The notes under the pieces were generated by a model that did not search any database, was not told the DNA's origin, and saw only the letters and a list, made by a program, of their open reading frames with translations. From Bacilli bacterium (GTDB lineage: Bacteria > Bacillota_I > Bacilli_A > RF39 > UBA660): a stretch of 44,778 nt of DNA. This document shows positions 25,242 through 33,725 of this stretch, one piece after another. Position numbers and translations under genes: made by a program. The stretch is taken from positions 1 through 44,778 of the forward strand of contig CAAENH010000001.1 in the NCBI GenBank assembly GCA_900757295.1. The letters run 5' to 3'. Position 1 is the first letter of the stretch. Every line of letters begins with the position of its first letter.

Positions 25242-25931
25242 TTAATGTTTTGCCAGTTTAGAAAGTGTAAAAATTTCGTCAACATTTAATGAAGAATGTC
25301 CAATAAGTAAACCATTTGAAGAGATTTGTTCTAATAAATTTAAATCTTTAGAATGGATACTGCCACCATATAAAATATCAATATTTAAAGAATACTTGTT
25401 TTTAATATATTCTTTAATAGAAGTTAATTTCTCATTAATATAATTAATGTCTGGTAAATTATCATTCCCAATCGCCCATAAAGGTTCATATGCTAAAACT
25501 ATCTGATCACAACTAATTTTTAAATCAAACAATTTATCAAGTTCTAGTTTTATGTCTTCCAAATTATCATCTTTCAAATCATTTCCGATACAATAAATAA
25601 CCTTTAAATTATTATCTAAACAACTTTTAACTTTATCTATCAAATCATTATCTTCATTAAAATATTTTCTACGCTCTTGATGCCCAATTAGAGCAAAATT
25701 AGTCCCAATGCTTTTAATTTGACTGGCATTAACTTCACCAGTATAACTTCCCATATTATATTTAGAAACATCTTGTGCACATGTTTCAAAACCAAGATTA
25801 TTTAAATAATTTAAATAAATATTACTAGGTGCAATGATTATATTTGATTTTAAAGCATTTATTTGATCTGCATATAAAATTAAATCATTATATTTAAAAT
25901 TAGATTTTAAATTAAAAATCAAGTACTTCAT
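25242..25931 (-). CDS. tpiA: Triosephosphate isomerase, divergent
   Basis: Interconverts dihydroxyacetone phosphate and glyceraldehyde 3-phosphate. At 229 residues it is ~20 shorter than usual. The catalytic set is kept: Asn7 and Lys9 (Asn-Leu-Lys), His84 and Glu149 (Ala-Tyr-Glu-Pro-Leu-Trp). Several near-invariant positions differ: Gly-His-Ser-Glu-Arg-Arg reads Gly-His-Gln-Glu-Arg-Arg, the loop-6 hinge after Ala-Ile-Gly is Asn-Asp-Asn-Leu-Pro instead of Thr-Gly-Lys-Thr-Ala, and the phosphate-binding Gly-Gly-Ala-Ser near the end reads Gly-His-Ser-Ser. Tyr-Gly-Gly-Ser-Ile is intact. It overlaps pgk by 20 nt, so it is co-transcribed. It is the only tpiA in the window. Confidence 0.9.
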   Translation of the reverse strand: MKYLIFNLKSNFKYNDLILYADQINALKSNIIIAPSNIYLNYLNNLGFETCAQDVSKYNMGSYTGEVNASQIKSIGTNFALIGHQERRKYFNEDNDLIDKVKSCLDNNLKVIYCIGNDLKDDNLEDIKLELDKLFDLKISCDQIVLAYEPLWAIGNDNLPDINYINEKLTSIKEYIKNKYSLNIDILYGGSIHSKDLNLLEQISSNGLLIGHSSLNVDEIFTLSKLAKH

Positions 25932-27141
25932 AATTTTCTTCTTTCTTTAGTGGCTCAAGTGCAATTAGACTACCATTAGCAATATAATCTAATGATGCTC
26001 CTCCTCCAGTGCAAAGATATGTAAAAGCATCTTTATAGTTAAATTTATTAACAGCAGCAACACAGTCTCCTCCACCAACTATTACATTGGCACCACTATA
26101 ATTTAAAGCAGCTAAAATTTCCTTAGTTCCATTAGCATAACGAGGATCTTCGTATTTCCCAGCAGTCCCATTAATAAAAACAGTTTGTGATTCATTTAGG
26201 TAAATAGAGTATTTTTCAATTGTTTTATGTCCCAAATCATATATAATTTCATTATCATCAAGTTTATTTATCATTTTTAAAGAAGTATATTCTTTATCGT
26301 AACTGCTGCCAACTATTGCATCAAAAGGTAAAACTATTTTACTTCTATATTGCAATAAAATTTGTTTAATCTTTTCTATTAGTTCTTCATCATTTGAGCA
26401 CAAAGAAAAACCTATATTAATATTTAATGCTTTTAAAAATGTATTTGCAATACCACCCGTTAATAACAAATGATCACATAATGGTAATAATTTTTCAATA
26501 ACTTTTATCTTATCTTCTAATTTAGCTCCACCCATTACTACCGTAAAAGGATGCTCTGCATTCAAAATATACTTATCTAACATTTCTAATTCTTCTTGAA
26601 CTCTAAAGCCAATATAACCTGGAATATATTTAGCAATTCCATAAGTAGAAGCATGCTTTCTATGAGAAGATGCGAATGCTTCATTAACAAATATATCTCC
26701 CAATGATGCCCAAAATTTAGATAACTCTTCATTACAAGAACTTTCATAATTACTAGGATAATCTTCAAATCTAGTATTTTCTACCATTAATATTTCTCTA
26801 GAATTTAAAGCAGCAACCTTTTCTACAATAGCACTACTTCTAGTATGATTAGAAAAAACAACATGAATTTTGCTTCTATTATTAGCATTAAGTAATTCTA
26901 ATAATCTTTTAGCAATCGGAGCAAGAGTATATTTCTTTAAATCTTGTTTGCTTTTTATCTTTCCTAAATGAGATAAAATTATTATTTTACAATTATGTTC
27001 TAATAAATATTCTATGGTTTTTAAAGATGCTTTTATTTTAGTATCGTCTTGAATAACACCATCAACAATAGGAACATTATAGTCACATCTTAGAACAACT
27101 TTCTTATCTTCTATATTTATATCTTGTATTTTATTATACAT
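25912..27141 (-). CDS. pgk: Phosphoglycerate kinase
   Basis: Makes ATP from 1,3-bisphosphoglycerate, 409 residues from the ATG at 27141, which follows AGGTGATA; a GTG at 27150 lies inside that site. N-domain motifs Arg-Cys-Asp-Tyr-Asn-Val-Pro and Ser-His-Leu-Gly, hinge-side Met-Gly-Gly-Ala-Lys-Leu-Glu-Asp-Lys, and the nucleotide loop Gly-Gly-Gly-Asp-Cys-Val-Ala-Ala then Thr-Gly-Gly-Gly-Ala-Ser are present. The His-Arg-Lys-His-Ala-Ser-Thr block is close to consensus. Slightly divergent but with no missing catalytic residue. First gene of pgk-tpiA. Confidence 0.96.
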   Translation of the reverse strand: MYNKIQDINIEDKKVVLRCDYNVPIVDGVIQDDTKIKASLKTIEYLLEHNCKIIILSHLGKIKSKQDLKKYTLAPIAKRLLELLNANNRSKIHVVFSNHTRSSAIVEKVAALNSREILMVENTRFEDYPSNYESSCNEELSKFWASLGDIFVNEAFASSHRKHASTYGIAKYIPGYIGFRVQEELEMLDKYILNAEHPFTVVMGGAKLEDKIKVIEKLLPLCDHLLLTGGIANTFLKALNINIGFSLCSNDEELIEKIKQILLQYRSKIVLPFDAIVGSSYDKEYTSLKMINKLDDNEIIYDLGHKTIEKYSIYLNESQTVFINGTAGKYEDPRYANGTKEILAALNYSGANVIVGGGDCVAAVNKFNYKDAFTYLCTGGGASLDYIANGSLIALEPLKKEENYEVLDF

Positions 27142-27158
27142 TGTTATCACCTATACAT

Positions 27159-27187
27159 ATTATAAAAAAATATTATTTTTTAATCAA
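27159..27187 (-). promoter_or_regulatory. Promoter of pgk-tpiA
   Basis: TTGATT (27182-27187) and a perfect TATAAT (27159-27164), 17 nt apart on the minus strand, just after the terminator of the secreted-protein gene. Confidence 0.8.
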
Positions 27188-27196
27188 TTATAAAAG

Positions 27197-27225
27197 AAAA
27201 AATCATAAATATTATTTATGATTTT
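27197..27225 (-). terminator. Terminator of the secreted repeat protein gene
   Basis: A 12-bp stem (27199-27210 with 27214-27225, 3-nt loop) is followed on the minus strand by T, 4 nt past the stop codon. Confidence 0.8.
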
Positions 27226-27228
27226 ACA

Positions 27229-28275
27229 TTATTTTGCTCTAGTATAACTTAAACTAGGAACATTTTCTAAATTTTTAATAACAGATATTGGTAAAACATA
27301 AGGCGTACCAACTATATTAGAATATTGCTCAATTAATTCTTTATCTTCACTAGTTTTTTGTCTGATTCCCATTTGTGCACTAGGATCAACAATAACGTTG
27401 TAATCAGGAGTTCTACTAGTAATACCATTTATCCTCATACTAGTTATTATATTATTATTATTCTTTATAGATTCTAATAAAAAGCTTTCAATTTCATTTT
27501 CATCTGAAAAATCAATATTATAGTAGTTATTATCTAAATAAGCATTATAAGCACCATTATATCCATTTTTAATTATATTTTTAGTATCTATATTTTCATA
27601 GAAATCTTTTAGCTTTGATTTCGTACTAAAAATATATTTATTTTGAGCTTGATAAATTTCAGTAAGAGCATTTAAATATTCATCATCAATATTATCATAA
27701 TTTTTATTTTTTATATCATTTAATAAATTAATTAAATTTTCATTTATAGTTATTGGATAACCAACTATATTGGTATAATTATCTATTAAATCATTGTCTT
27801 CTTTAGTTTTTAATCTTAAATTACTTCCGTCAAAAATCATTTGATAATCAGTATCACGAGCACTTGTAGATTTTATTTTCAAAGAATTAATTAATTGATT
27901 ATTCTTCTTTAACTCAGAAACCAAATCTTGATTTTTTGAAATATAAACAGTTGAATTATAGCCATAACTTCTTGTTTCATAACCCAAATCAGTATTTATA
28001 ACATTATAAGCATTGCCATATCCTGTTTTTATTATATTTTTAGTATCAACATTACTATAAAATTCTTTTAACTTTTCTACAGTAGGAACTAAATAATTCA
28101 TTTGTTGTTGATATAAATCATCTAAAACATTATCCATATTATTTATATCATAATCAAATTGTTGAGCTTCGACATTATTTACATTAGTTTGTGCAAGAGC
28201 AGGAGTTGCCCCAGCCATAGACATCATAGCAGCGGTTGATAAAGCCGCAGCTTTTTTTAAATTCTCATTTTCCAT
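27229..28275 (-). CDS. Secreted protein with two tandem ~150-residue repeats, unknown
   Basis: 348 residues from the ATG at 28275 (GTG 28284 is the alternative). A Sec signal peptide is clear: Lys-Lys, then an Ala/Met/Ser-rich core and a cleavage site near Pro-Ala-Leu-Ala (about 25-28). The mature part is two copies of one domain about 151-153 residues apart. Each has Lys-Leu-Lys-(Glu/Asp)-Phe-Tyr, Asp-Thr-Lys-Asn-Ile-Ile-Lys, Gly-Tyr-x-x-Ala-Tyr-Asn, Asp-Tyr-x-x-Ile and a closing Leu-Ile-x-x-Tyr-x-Asn-Ile-Val-Gly. There is no membrane anchor, LPXTG or lipobox, so it is probably released or held non-covalently. It has its own promoter and terminator between gapA and pgk. Function unknown. Confidence 0.85.
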   Translation of the reverse strand: MENENLKKAAALSTAAMMSMAGATPALAQTNVNNVEAQQFDYDINNMDNVLDDLYQQQMNYLVPTVEKLKEFYSNVDTKNIIKTGYGNAYNVINTDLGYETRSYGYNSTVYISKNQDLVSELKKNNQLINSLKIKSTSARDTDYQMIFDGSNLRLKTKEDNDLIDNYTNIVGYPITINENLINLLNDIKNKNYDNIDDEYLNALTEIYQAQNKYIFSTKSKLKDFYENIDTKNIIKNGYNGAYNAYLDNNYYNIDFSDENEIESFLLESIKNNNNIITSMRINGITSRTPDYNVIVDPSAQMGIRQKTSEDKELIEQYSNIVGTPYVLPISVIKNLENVPSLSYTRAK

Positions 28276-28296
28276 ATATATCACTTTCCTAACTAT

Positions 28297-28325
28297 ATGT
28301 TATTAAATATTAAATATTTAGTCAA
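28297..28325 (-). promoter_or_regulatory. Promoter of the secreted repeat protein gene
   Basis: TTGACT (28320-28325) and TAACAT (28297-28302), 17 nt apart on the minus strand, 22 nt before the start codon. The -35 is strong and the -10 moderate. Confidence 0.6.
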
Positions 28326-28337
28326 TTTTTTAAATAA

Positions 28338-29354
28338 CTAATTTACACCATTTGACTTATTAATTAAACTTTTTGTAGTTCTAATCATTTGAGCAGTATA
28401 ACTCATTTCATTATCATACCAAGCAACAATTTTAACTAGTTGTTTACCATCAGTAGTTAATACATTTGTTAATAATCCATCAACTAAAGAACCATAATGC
28501 ATTCCTAAAACATCACTTGAAACTATAGGATCCATTGTAAATTTTAAAGTTTCGTTTTGGTTATTCATAAATAAATTATTTATTTCTTCTACTGAGGTAT
28601 TTTCTGATAATTCTAAAACAACATCAATTAAAGAACCATCACTTACAGGTACTCTATAAGCATTCCCATCAAGTTTACCATCTAAAGAAGGTATTACTTT
28701 TCCAATTGCTAATGCTGCACCAGTAGTTGATGGGACAATATTTGCTGCAGCTGCTCTACCTCTTCTAGATAAAATGCCTTTTTTATGAGTAACATCTAAA
28801 GTTGCTTGATCATTTGTATATGCATGTACTGTAGTCATAAAACCTTTTTTAATTGTATAATTATCATTAATAACTTTTAATACAGGAGCTAAACAATTTG
28901 TTGTACATGAAGCTGCTGAGATAACTTGTTCACTACCATTTAAAATGTCATCATTAACATTATAAACAATAGTCTTAACATCTCCTTTAGCAGGAGCAGA
29001 TATAACTACTTTCTTAGCACCAGCTTTAATATGTTTTTTGGCACTATCTAAAGATGTAAATAATCCACTGCACTCTAATACTACTTCAACACCTAAAACA
29101 TCCCATGGAATAGATTCAGGATCTTTGTGAGATAAAACGCGAATCTTTTTCCCATTATAAATAATATTATTTTGATCAAAACTTATTTCATCAGTATGAA
29201 ATCCTCTATGATTTGTATCATATTTTAGTAAATAAGCTAAACTTTCTGCATCACATAAATCATTAATTGCAACAACATCCAATTCATCATCTTCTAATAA
29301 TAATCTTAAAGCTAAACGTCCTATTCTTCCAAAACCATTAATTCCTATCTTCAT
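28338..29354 (-). CDS. gapA: Glyceraldehyde-3-phosphate dehydrogenase, type I
   Basis: NAD-dependent oxidation of glyceraldehyde 3-phosphate in glycolysis, 338 residues. The Rossmann start Gly-Ile-Asn-Gly-Phe-Gly-Arg-Ile-Gly-Arg, the active Cys in Ser-Cys-Thr-Thr-Asn-Cys, the His in Thr-Val-His-Ala-Tyr-Thr and Trp-Tyr-Asp-Asn-Glu are intact. An Asp after the second beta strand (Ala-Ile-Asn-Asp-Leu) fits NAD preference. It follows the kinase gene by 17 nt, so it is probably transcribed from the promoter at 31056-31084. The usual repressor gene cggR is not adjacent. Confidence 0.98.
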   Translation of the reverse strand: MKIGINGFGRIGRLALRLLLEDDELDVVAINDLCDAESLAYLLKYDTNHRGFHTDEISFDQNNIIYNGKKIRVLSHKDPESIPWDVLGVEVVLECSGLFTSLDSAKKHIKAGAKKVVISAPAKGDVKTIVYNVNDDILNGSEQVISAASCTTNCLAPVLKVINDNYTIKKGFMTTVHAYTNDQATLDVTHKKGILSRRGRAAAANIVPSTTGAALAIGKVIPSLDGKLDGNAYRVPVSDGSLIDVVLELSENTSVEEINNLFMNNQNETLKFTMDPIVSSDVLGMHYGSLVDGLLTNVLTTDGKQLVKIVAWYDNEMSYTAQMIRTTKSLINKSNGVN

Positions 29355-29371
29355 TATAAACCTTCTTTCTC

Positions 29372-31030
29372 TTAGTATTTAAAAATACTGCCACCAATAA
29401 ACTCCCTCAATAAAGAACTTTTATCAACATATTCAGATGGTATAGAATAAAAAATTTTTAAAAAGTTAATTAATCTTTTTGACTCTTCATATGCTTTAGA
29501 TTCTACAGGAACTGAATACAATAAAGGTTCTACATAAACTTTTAAAACCCCCACTTCATAAATTAAAGATGTATTAATAACACTATTAACACTGTTCATA
29601 AATGGGAAAATGAACTCTTCTTCACCTTTTCTAACTTTAGACCAACTATTAATAGTATCCTCAGCACTAACACCTCTAAAATTATTATCGCGTACTATTC
29701 TCCTAATTAATCTTAAATCAACAGTAGATAAATGATTATGTCTATCAATAGATAAAGGCTCAAAAGGAGAAATATAAATTTTATACTTAACGCTATCTGA
29801 AATATTACTTAAAAGTTTACTATTTAATGCATGTAACCCTTCAATAATAATTAAAGTATCATCATTTATCTTAGTTTCATTCAAACTAAATTCCTTTTTA
29901 CCATTTATAAAATTATATATTGGTAAATGAACAGATTTATTATTAATCAAATCATTTATTTGATTATTTAACAACTCTAAATCAATTAAATCAACAGATT
30001 CAAAATCTCTATTTTCAACCGCTTCTTTAGGCATTCTAGATTGGTCTAAATAATAATCATCTATTGATATTCTTAATATATTCTTTCCATAAGTTTGTAA
30101 AACATTCATTAATTTCATACTTGTTGTAGTCTTTCCAGAAGAAGAAGGACCAGCTATTAATATTATTTTAATATTCTGTCTATTAACAATTTTATCTGCT
30201 TCTGTTAATATATTTTTTTGTAAAAACAATTCATTTACTCTAATAAAATCTTCAATAGTTCTATCAGCAACTAACTTATTAACATCAGACACATTAAATA
30301 TATTAATAGAATGAATCCATTTTTTATAATTTCTAAAAGCTAACATATTCAATGGGTAATGGGTATATTTAGGAACAGATAAATCATTACCAACTAAAGG
30401 AAATAATAATACATATTTATCATTATCAACATGTATAACATCAAAATTCTTTAAACACTTAGTAGAATAAGGCATGTCTGTATAAAAATAATTATATTGA
30501 TTATCTAAATTATATAAAGTAACAAAATTATTTGAAACATTTTGAATATTTAAAGCTTTTTCAGTTTCTTCTGATTTATTAAAAAATAAGATTGCATCTT
30601 TCTTTAAAGCTCTAACTCTTTTAAAAGGAATATCTGCATCTATTATTTCCTTCATTTTATATTTTATATTTGACAAAGCATTTTGCTTAAACATTTCATC
30701 AATTGTTAAAGTAAAGCAGATACCTTTATCAATAGAATGTTCAAAAAATATTTCAGCTTGATTATGATAAAGTTCTTCAACAGCATTAATTAAAACAAAT
30801 TTTAAACCACTAACATAAAGCTTATTTCCATCTCTATCATTTTGATATAAAAAAGTAATATTATCTTTATTATTTAGTTTGTAATCAGCAGGTACTATTT
30901 CATTATTAACTTTTACTGCTACAACATCTAACTTATTTTTATTATAAGTATTAATAATATCTCTAATACTCATATTAACATCTATAATCTCTTCTTTATT
31001 ACATATATAAACTTTTATATTATTTTTCAT
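29372..31030 (-). CDS. TGS domain-uridine kinase fusion (nucleoside kinase)
   Basis: A 552-residue cytoplasmic protein. Residues 1-65 look like a TGS domain, 75-215 like the second additional (editing-like) domain of threonyl-tRNA synthetase, and 285-500 are a uridine kinase/phosphoribulokinase P-loop domain. Walker A is Gly-Pro-Ser-Ser-Ser-Gly-Lys-Thr-Thr (294-302), followed by Ser-Ile-Asp-Asp-Tyr-Tyr (substrate Asp) and Ile-Glu-Gly-Leu-His-Ala-Leu. This fusion is widespread in Firmicutes, usually annotated as nucleoside or uridine kinase with unproven substrate. The editing-site His-x-x-x-His of ThrRS is not clear here. First gene of a two-gene unit with gapA. Confidence 0.9.
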   Translation of the reverse strand: MKNNIKVYICNKEEIIDVNMSIRDIINTYNKNKLDVVAVKVNNEIVPADYKLNNKDNITFLYQNDRDGNKLYVSGLKFVLINAVEELYHNQAEIFFEHSIDKGICFTLTIDEMFKQNALSNIKYKMKEIIDADIPFKRVRALKKDAILFFNKSEETEKALNIQNVSNNFVTLYNLDNQYNYFYTDMPYSTKCLKNFDVIHVDNDKYVLLFPLVGNDLSVPKYTHYPLNMLAFRNYKKWIHSINIFNVSDVNKLVADRTIEDFIRVNELFLQKNILTEADKIVNRQNIKIILIAGPSSSGKTTTSMKLMNVLQTYGKNILRISIDDYYLDQSRMPKEAVENRDFESVDLIDLELLNNQINDLINNKSVHLPIYNFINGKKEFSLNETKINDDTLIIIEGLHALNSKLLSNISDSVKYKIYISPFEPLSIDRHNHLSTVDLRLIRRIVRDNNFRGVSAEDTINSWSKVRKGEEEFIFPFMNSVNSVINTSLIYEVGVLKVYVEPLLYSVPVESKAYEESKRLINFLKIFYSIPSEYVDKSSLLREFIGGSIFKY

Positions 31031-31055
31031 ATTAATGCCTCTTTATTCTAAAAAT

Positions 31056-31084
31056 ATTTTAACAAAATTAAGCATAGTTTACAA
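31056..31084 (-). promoter_or_regulatory. Promoter of the nucleoside kinase-gapA unit
   Basis: TTGTAA (31079-31084) and TAAAAT (31056-31061), 17 nt apart on the minus strand, with TG one base before the -10. The rest of the 31031-31176 gap is AT-rich and holds the clpP promoter region (TATAAT at 31154-31159); no CtsR-type repeat is seen. Confidence 0.65.
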
Positions 31085-31176
31085 ATATTTTTTATATTTA
31101 TATTTTGTAAAATATTGTATGATCATTTTTGTTATAAAATTACATAAATTTCTTATAATTTAAATAGGTGATATAA

Positions 31177-31746
31177 ATGAACTTAATTCCATATGTTGTA
31201 GAAAGAAATTATAATAGTGAACGTAGTTATGATCTATATTCTAGATTACTTAAAGATCGAATAATTTTTCTCACAGGAGAAATAACAGATGAAACATCAA
31301 GTATAATAGTTTCTGAATTACTTTATTTAGACTCTGTTAATAATGAAGATATTTGTTTATATATTAATTCACCAGGAGGTAGTGTTACAGCAGGTTTTAG
31401 TATTTATGATACTATTAATTTTATTAAAAGTGATGTCAAAACAATTGTTGTTGGTATGGCGGCAAGTATGGCGGCATTCTTACTAGCAAGTGGTACTAAA
31501 GGCAAAAGATGTGCTTTAAAAAATTCTGAAATAATGATTCATCAACCACTAGGAGGGGCAAAAGGCCAAGCAACTGAAATACAAATTGCTGCTGAAAGAA
31601 TTATTAAACTTAAAAATAAACTAAATAAAATGTTAGCCACATTAACTAACAAGGATTTAAATCAAATAGTAATTGATACTGAAAGAGATAATTATATGGA
31701 TGCTAAAGAAGCACTAAGTTATGGTTTAATTGATCAAATATTATAA
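31177..31746 (+). CDS. clpP: ATP-dependent Clp protease proteolytic subunit
   Basis: Serine protease barrel that degrades substrates fed by ClpX/ClpC, including tmRNA-tagged proteins. 189 residues. The catalytic triad is Ser97 (Gly-Met-Ala-Ala-Ser-Met-Ala), His122 (Met-Ile-His-Gln-Pro) and Asp171. The N-terminal Ile-Pro-Tyr-Val-Val-Glu loop fits the axial gate. The ATG follows AGGTGATA. TATAAT at 31154-31159 is the -10; the best -35 (TTGTTA) is 19 nt away. Monocistronic, convergent with whiA. Confidence 0.97.
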   Translation: MNLIPYVVERNYNSERSYDLYSRLLKDRIIFLTGEITDETSSIIVSELLYLDSVNNEDICLYINSPGGSVTAGFSIYDTINFIKSDVKTIVVGMAASMAAFLLASGTKGKRCALKNSEIMIHQPLGGAKGQATEIQIAAERIIKLKNKLNKMLATLTNKDLNQIVIDTERDNYMDAKEALSYGLIDQIL

Positions 31747-31774
31747 AAAAGTTCAAATACAATTGAACTTTTTT
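31745..31774. terminator. Bidirectional terminator between clpP and whiA
   Basis: A 12-bp stem (31745-31756 with 31763-31774, 6-nt loop) with six A on one side and six T on the other works on both strands. It overlaps the clpP stop and ends 8 nt from the whiA stop. Confidence 0.85.
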
Positions 31775-31781
31775 CATATAA

Positions 31782-32705
31782 TTAACTTTCTTGATGTTTT
31801 TTAACTAATTCTCTAATTTTAATAAAACAGTGATTAATACCAGATTTGCCAATCTTATTACCAGTTTCCATAGAAATAATTTCAGCAAGTTCATTAAAAG
31901 AAACTTCTGGATATTTTTTTCTATATTTCATTACATCTTTAGTTCTTTCATCTAAAAGATCAATTAATTCTTTATCTTCAATATATTTAATATTATCTAT
32001 CTGATTCATTCCAGCTTTTATAGTTTTTTCTTGATTAGCTATTTCACAATTATTTAAACGATTAACCATGTTTTTATGATCTCTATATATTCTTATATCT
32101 TCAAAATAAAATAAAGAATTTATTGCGTTGAACATTTTTATTAAATCACTTATTTGTTCAGCATTTTTCAAATAAATCATATAATGATTAGAACGTTTTA
32201 ATATTTTAGAACTTAAGTTTAAATCTTTTAATACTTTCTGGATATATATTGCATCTTTTTTTAAGGGAACAACAAATTCTAAATGATATCCACTAGTAGC
32301 AGGATCATTAATACTACCACAAGCTAAGAATAAACCTTGAATAAATGCAATCTTATCTTCTTTTGTTTCTAATAAATAATCTTGAGGATCAATTTTTTTA
32401 CCATCTTTATAAATACTTAAATCTTCCAAAATATTTAATATATTCTCTTTTATTTCTAATATATAAATTTGTTTCACTCTAAATCTTCTTTGATTTCTTA
32501 CTATAACAGATATATTTGTATGATATATCTCTTTAATTATTTTATATATTCTTCTAGCAACACTTGCATTTTCCATAACTAGAGTGATTTTATCTTTTGT
32601 ATATCTTCCATCATATCTAACAAAAGATAGTAATTCATTTCTGCCACTAATCAAATCAAATGGAAGCTTAGAAACTTCTTCTTTTATTCTAGTAGTAAAT
32701 GTCAT
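31782..32705 (-). CDS. whiA: WhiA, DNA-binding regulator
   Basis: 307-residue protein with an N-terminal LAGLIDADG-homing-endonuclease-like domain that has lost catalysis (about 90-200, including Leu-Ala-Cys-Gly-Ser-Ile) and a C-terminal helix-turn-helix (about 220-305). In Streptomyces it triggers sporulation septation; in Bacillus it affects cell division and chromosome segregation. Its start shares one base with the yvcK stop (TAATG), the conserved yvcK-whiA pair. The usual upstream rapZ is missing. Confidence 0.95.
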   Translation of the reverse strand: MTFTTRIKEEVSKLPFDLISGRNELLSFVRYDGRYTKDKITLVMENASVARRIYKIIKEIYHTNISVIVRNQRRFRVKQIYILEIKENILNILEDLSIYKDGKKIDPQDYLLETKEDKIAFIQGLFLACGSINDPATSGYHLEFVVPLKKDAIYIQKVLKDLNLSSKILKRSNHYMIYLKNAEQISDLIKMFNAINSLFYFEDIRIYRDHKNMVNRLNNCEIANQEKTIKAGMNQIDNIKYIEDKELIDLLDERTKDVMKYRKKYPEVSFNELAEIISMETGNKIGKSGINHCFIKIRELVKKHQES

Positions 32706-33655
32706 TATTTGCCATCCATTAAATAAGAGAAAATTAAATAGGCAGTTTTTAAAGCATCGTGTCTTAAAGTATTATTTTCTATTTTGTATATTTTATCTTC
32801 AATTAATGTTACTCCCAGCTTTTCAATTTGTTTTTTATCAAGAGTAACTGGATCTTTTTGTTCTTCATTTGCATATTTATTAACTAAATATTTAGACATT
32901 TTTGCATTATTTGCAATAATAGCATCTAAACCTTTAGAACCAAGATATTTTTGAAATACTTTAATATGATCACTAACTTTGTAATTATCTGTCTCGCCAG
33001 GTTGAGTAACAAGATTGCAAACATATAAAGTTTTAGCATTCGAATCATTTATTGCATCAGTAATTTGTGTTAAGACTAAATGAGGTATTACACTTGTATA
33101 AAGGCTACCACAAGAGAAAATAATTAAATCTGCTTTAGAAATAGCTTTAAATATTTCTGGATTAATCTTAAATTTTTTATCATAAAAAATCTCTTCTATT
33201 TGAACATGAGCTTTAGTAATTTCACTCTCTCCAATAATATATTCACCATTTTCAGTTTTTCCAATTAAATCTACTGGTTCATCTGTTAAAGGTAATATTG
33301 TACCCTGAATATTGAATAATTTACATAAAACAGGTATTGCATGAGCAAAATCGCCTTTTAAATCTAATAAGGCTGTCAATAAAAGATTTTTAATAGAGTG
33401 ATTCCCTAACTTTGAATTAGTTGCAAATCTATAATTTAATAAATTGGTATTATCTTCATCAGTATTAGCCATAGCTAATAAAACCTTTGTAATATCACCA
33501 ACTGCTGGATTATCAAATTCTTTTCTTAAAGCCCCTGTACTACCTCCGTTATCAGCGACACTAACTACAGCTGTTACATTTACAGGGAATAATTTTAAAC
33601 CTTTAAGTAATTGAGAAAGACCACTTCCGCCTCCAAAAATAACTACGTTTTTCAT
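32705..33655 (-). CDS. yvcK: YvcK, gluconeogenesis/cell-shape factor (CofD-like)
   Basis: 316 residues. Start Gly-Gly-Gly-Ser-Gly-Leu-Ser and Ala-Asp-Asn-Gly-Gly-Ser-Thr-Gly-Ala-Leu-Arg mark the CofD/YvcK family, which in Bacillus binds UDP-sugars and is needed for morphology on gluconeogenic carbon sources. The UDP-glucose maker GalU is also in this window. The ATG follows TTGGTGATA. Probable extended -10 (TG then TAAAAT) lies just upstream, next to the lipoprotein gene terminator. Confidence 0.95.
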   Translation of the reverse strand: MKNVVIFGGGSGLSQLLKGLKLFPVNVTAVVSVADNGGSTGALRKEFDNPAVGDITKVLLAMANTDEDNTNLLNYRFATNSKLGNHSIKNLLLTALLDLKGDFAHAIPVLCKLFNIQGTILPLTDEPVDLIGKTENGEYIIGESEITKAHVQIEEIFYDKKFKINPEIFKAISKADLIIFSCGSLYTSVIPHLVLTQITDAINDSNAKTLYVCNLVTQPGETDNYKVSDHIKVFQKYLGSKGLDAIIANNAKMSKYLVNKYANEEQKDPVTLDKKQIEKLGVTLIEDKIYKIENNTLRHDALKTAYLIFSYLMDGK

Positions 33656-33694
33656 AATATCACCAATTTCTTATATTATTTTAACACAAAATGC

Positions 33695-33725
33695 AAAAAA
33701 GCACTACTTACCAACAGTAGTACTT
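33695..33725 (-). terminator. Terminator of the lipoprotein gene
   Basis: A 9-bp stem (33699-33707 with 33717-33725, one G-U pair) is followed on the minus strand by a T run. The stop codon (33704-33706) is in the stem. Confidence 0.75.

Noticed and set aside
27229..28275. Repeats in the secreted protein gene as a CRISPR or DNA repeat
   Set aside because: The similarity is at the protein level over ~150 residues with diverged DNA; it is a domain duplication.
31085..31176. CtsR heat-shock operator upstream of clpP
   Set aside because: No tandem GGTCAAA-type heptads are present on either strand.
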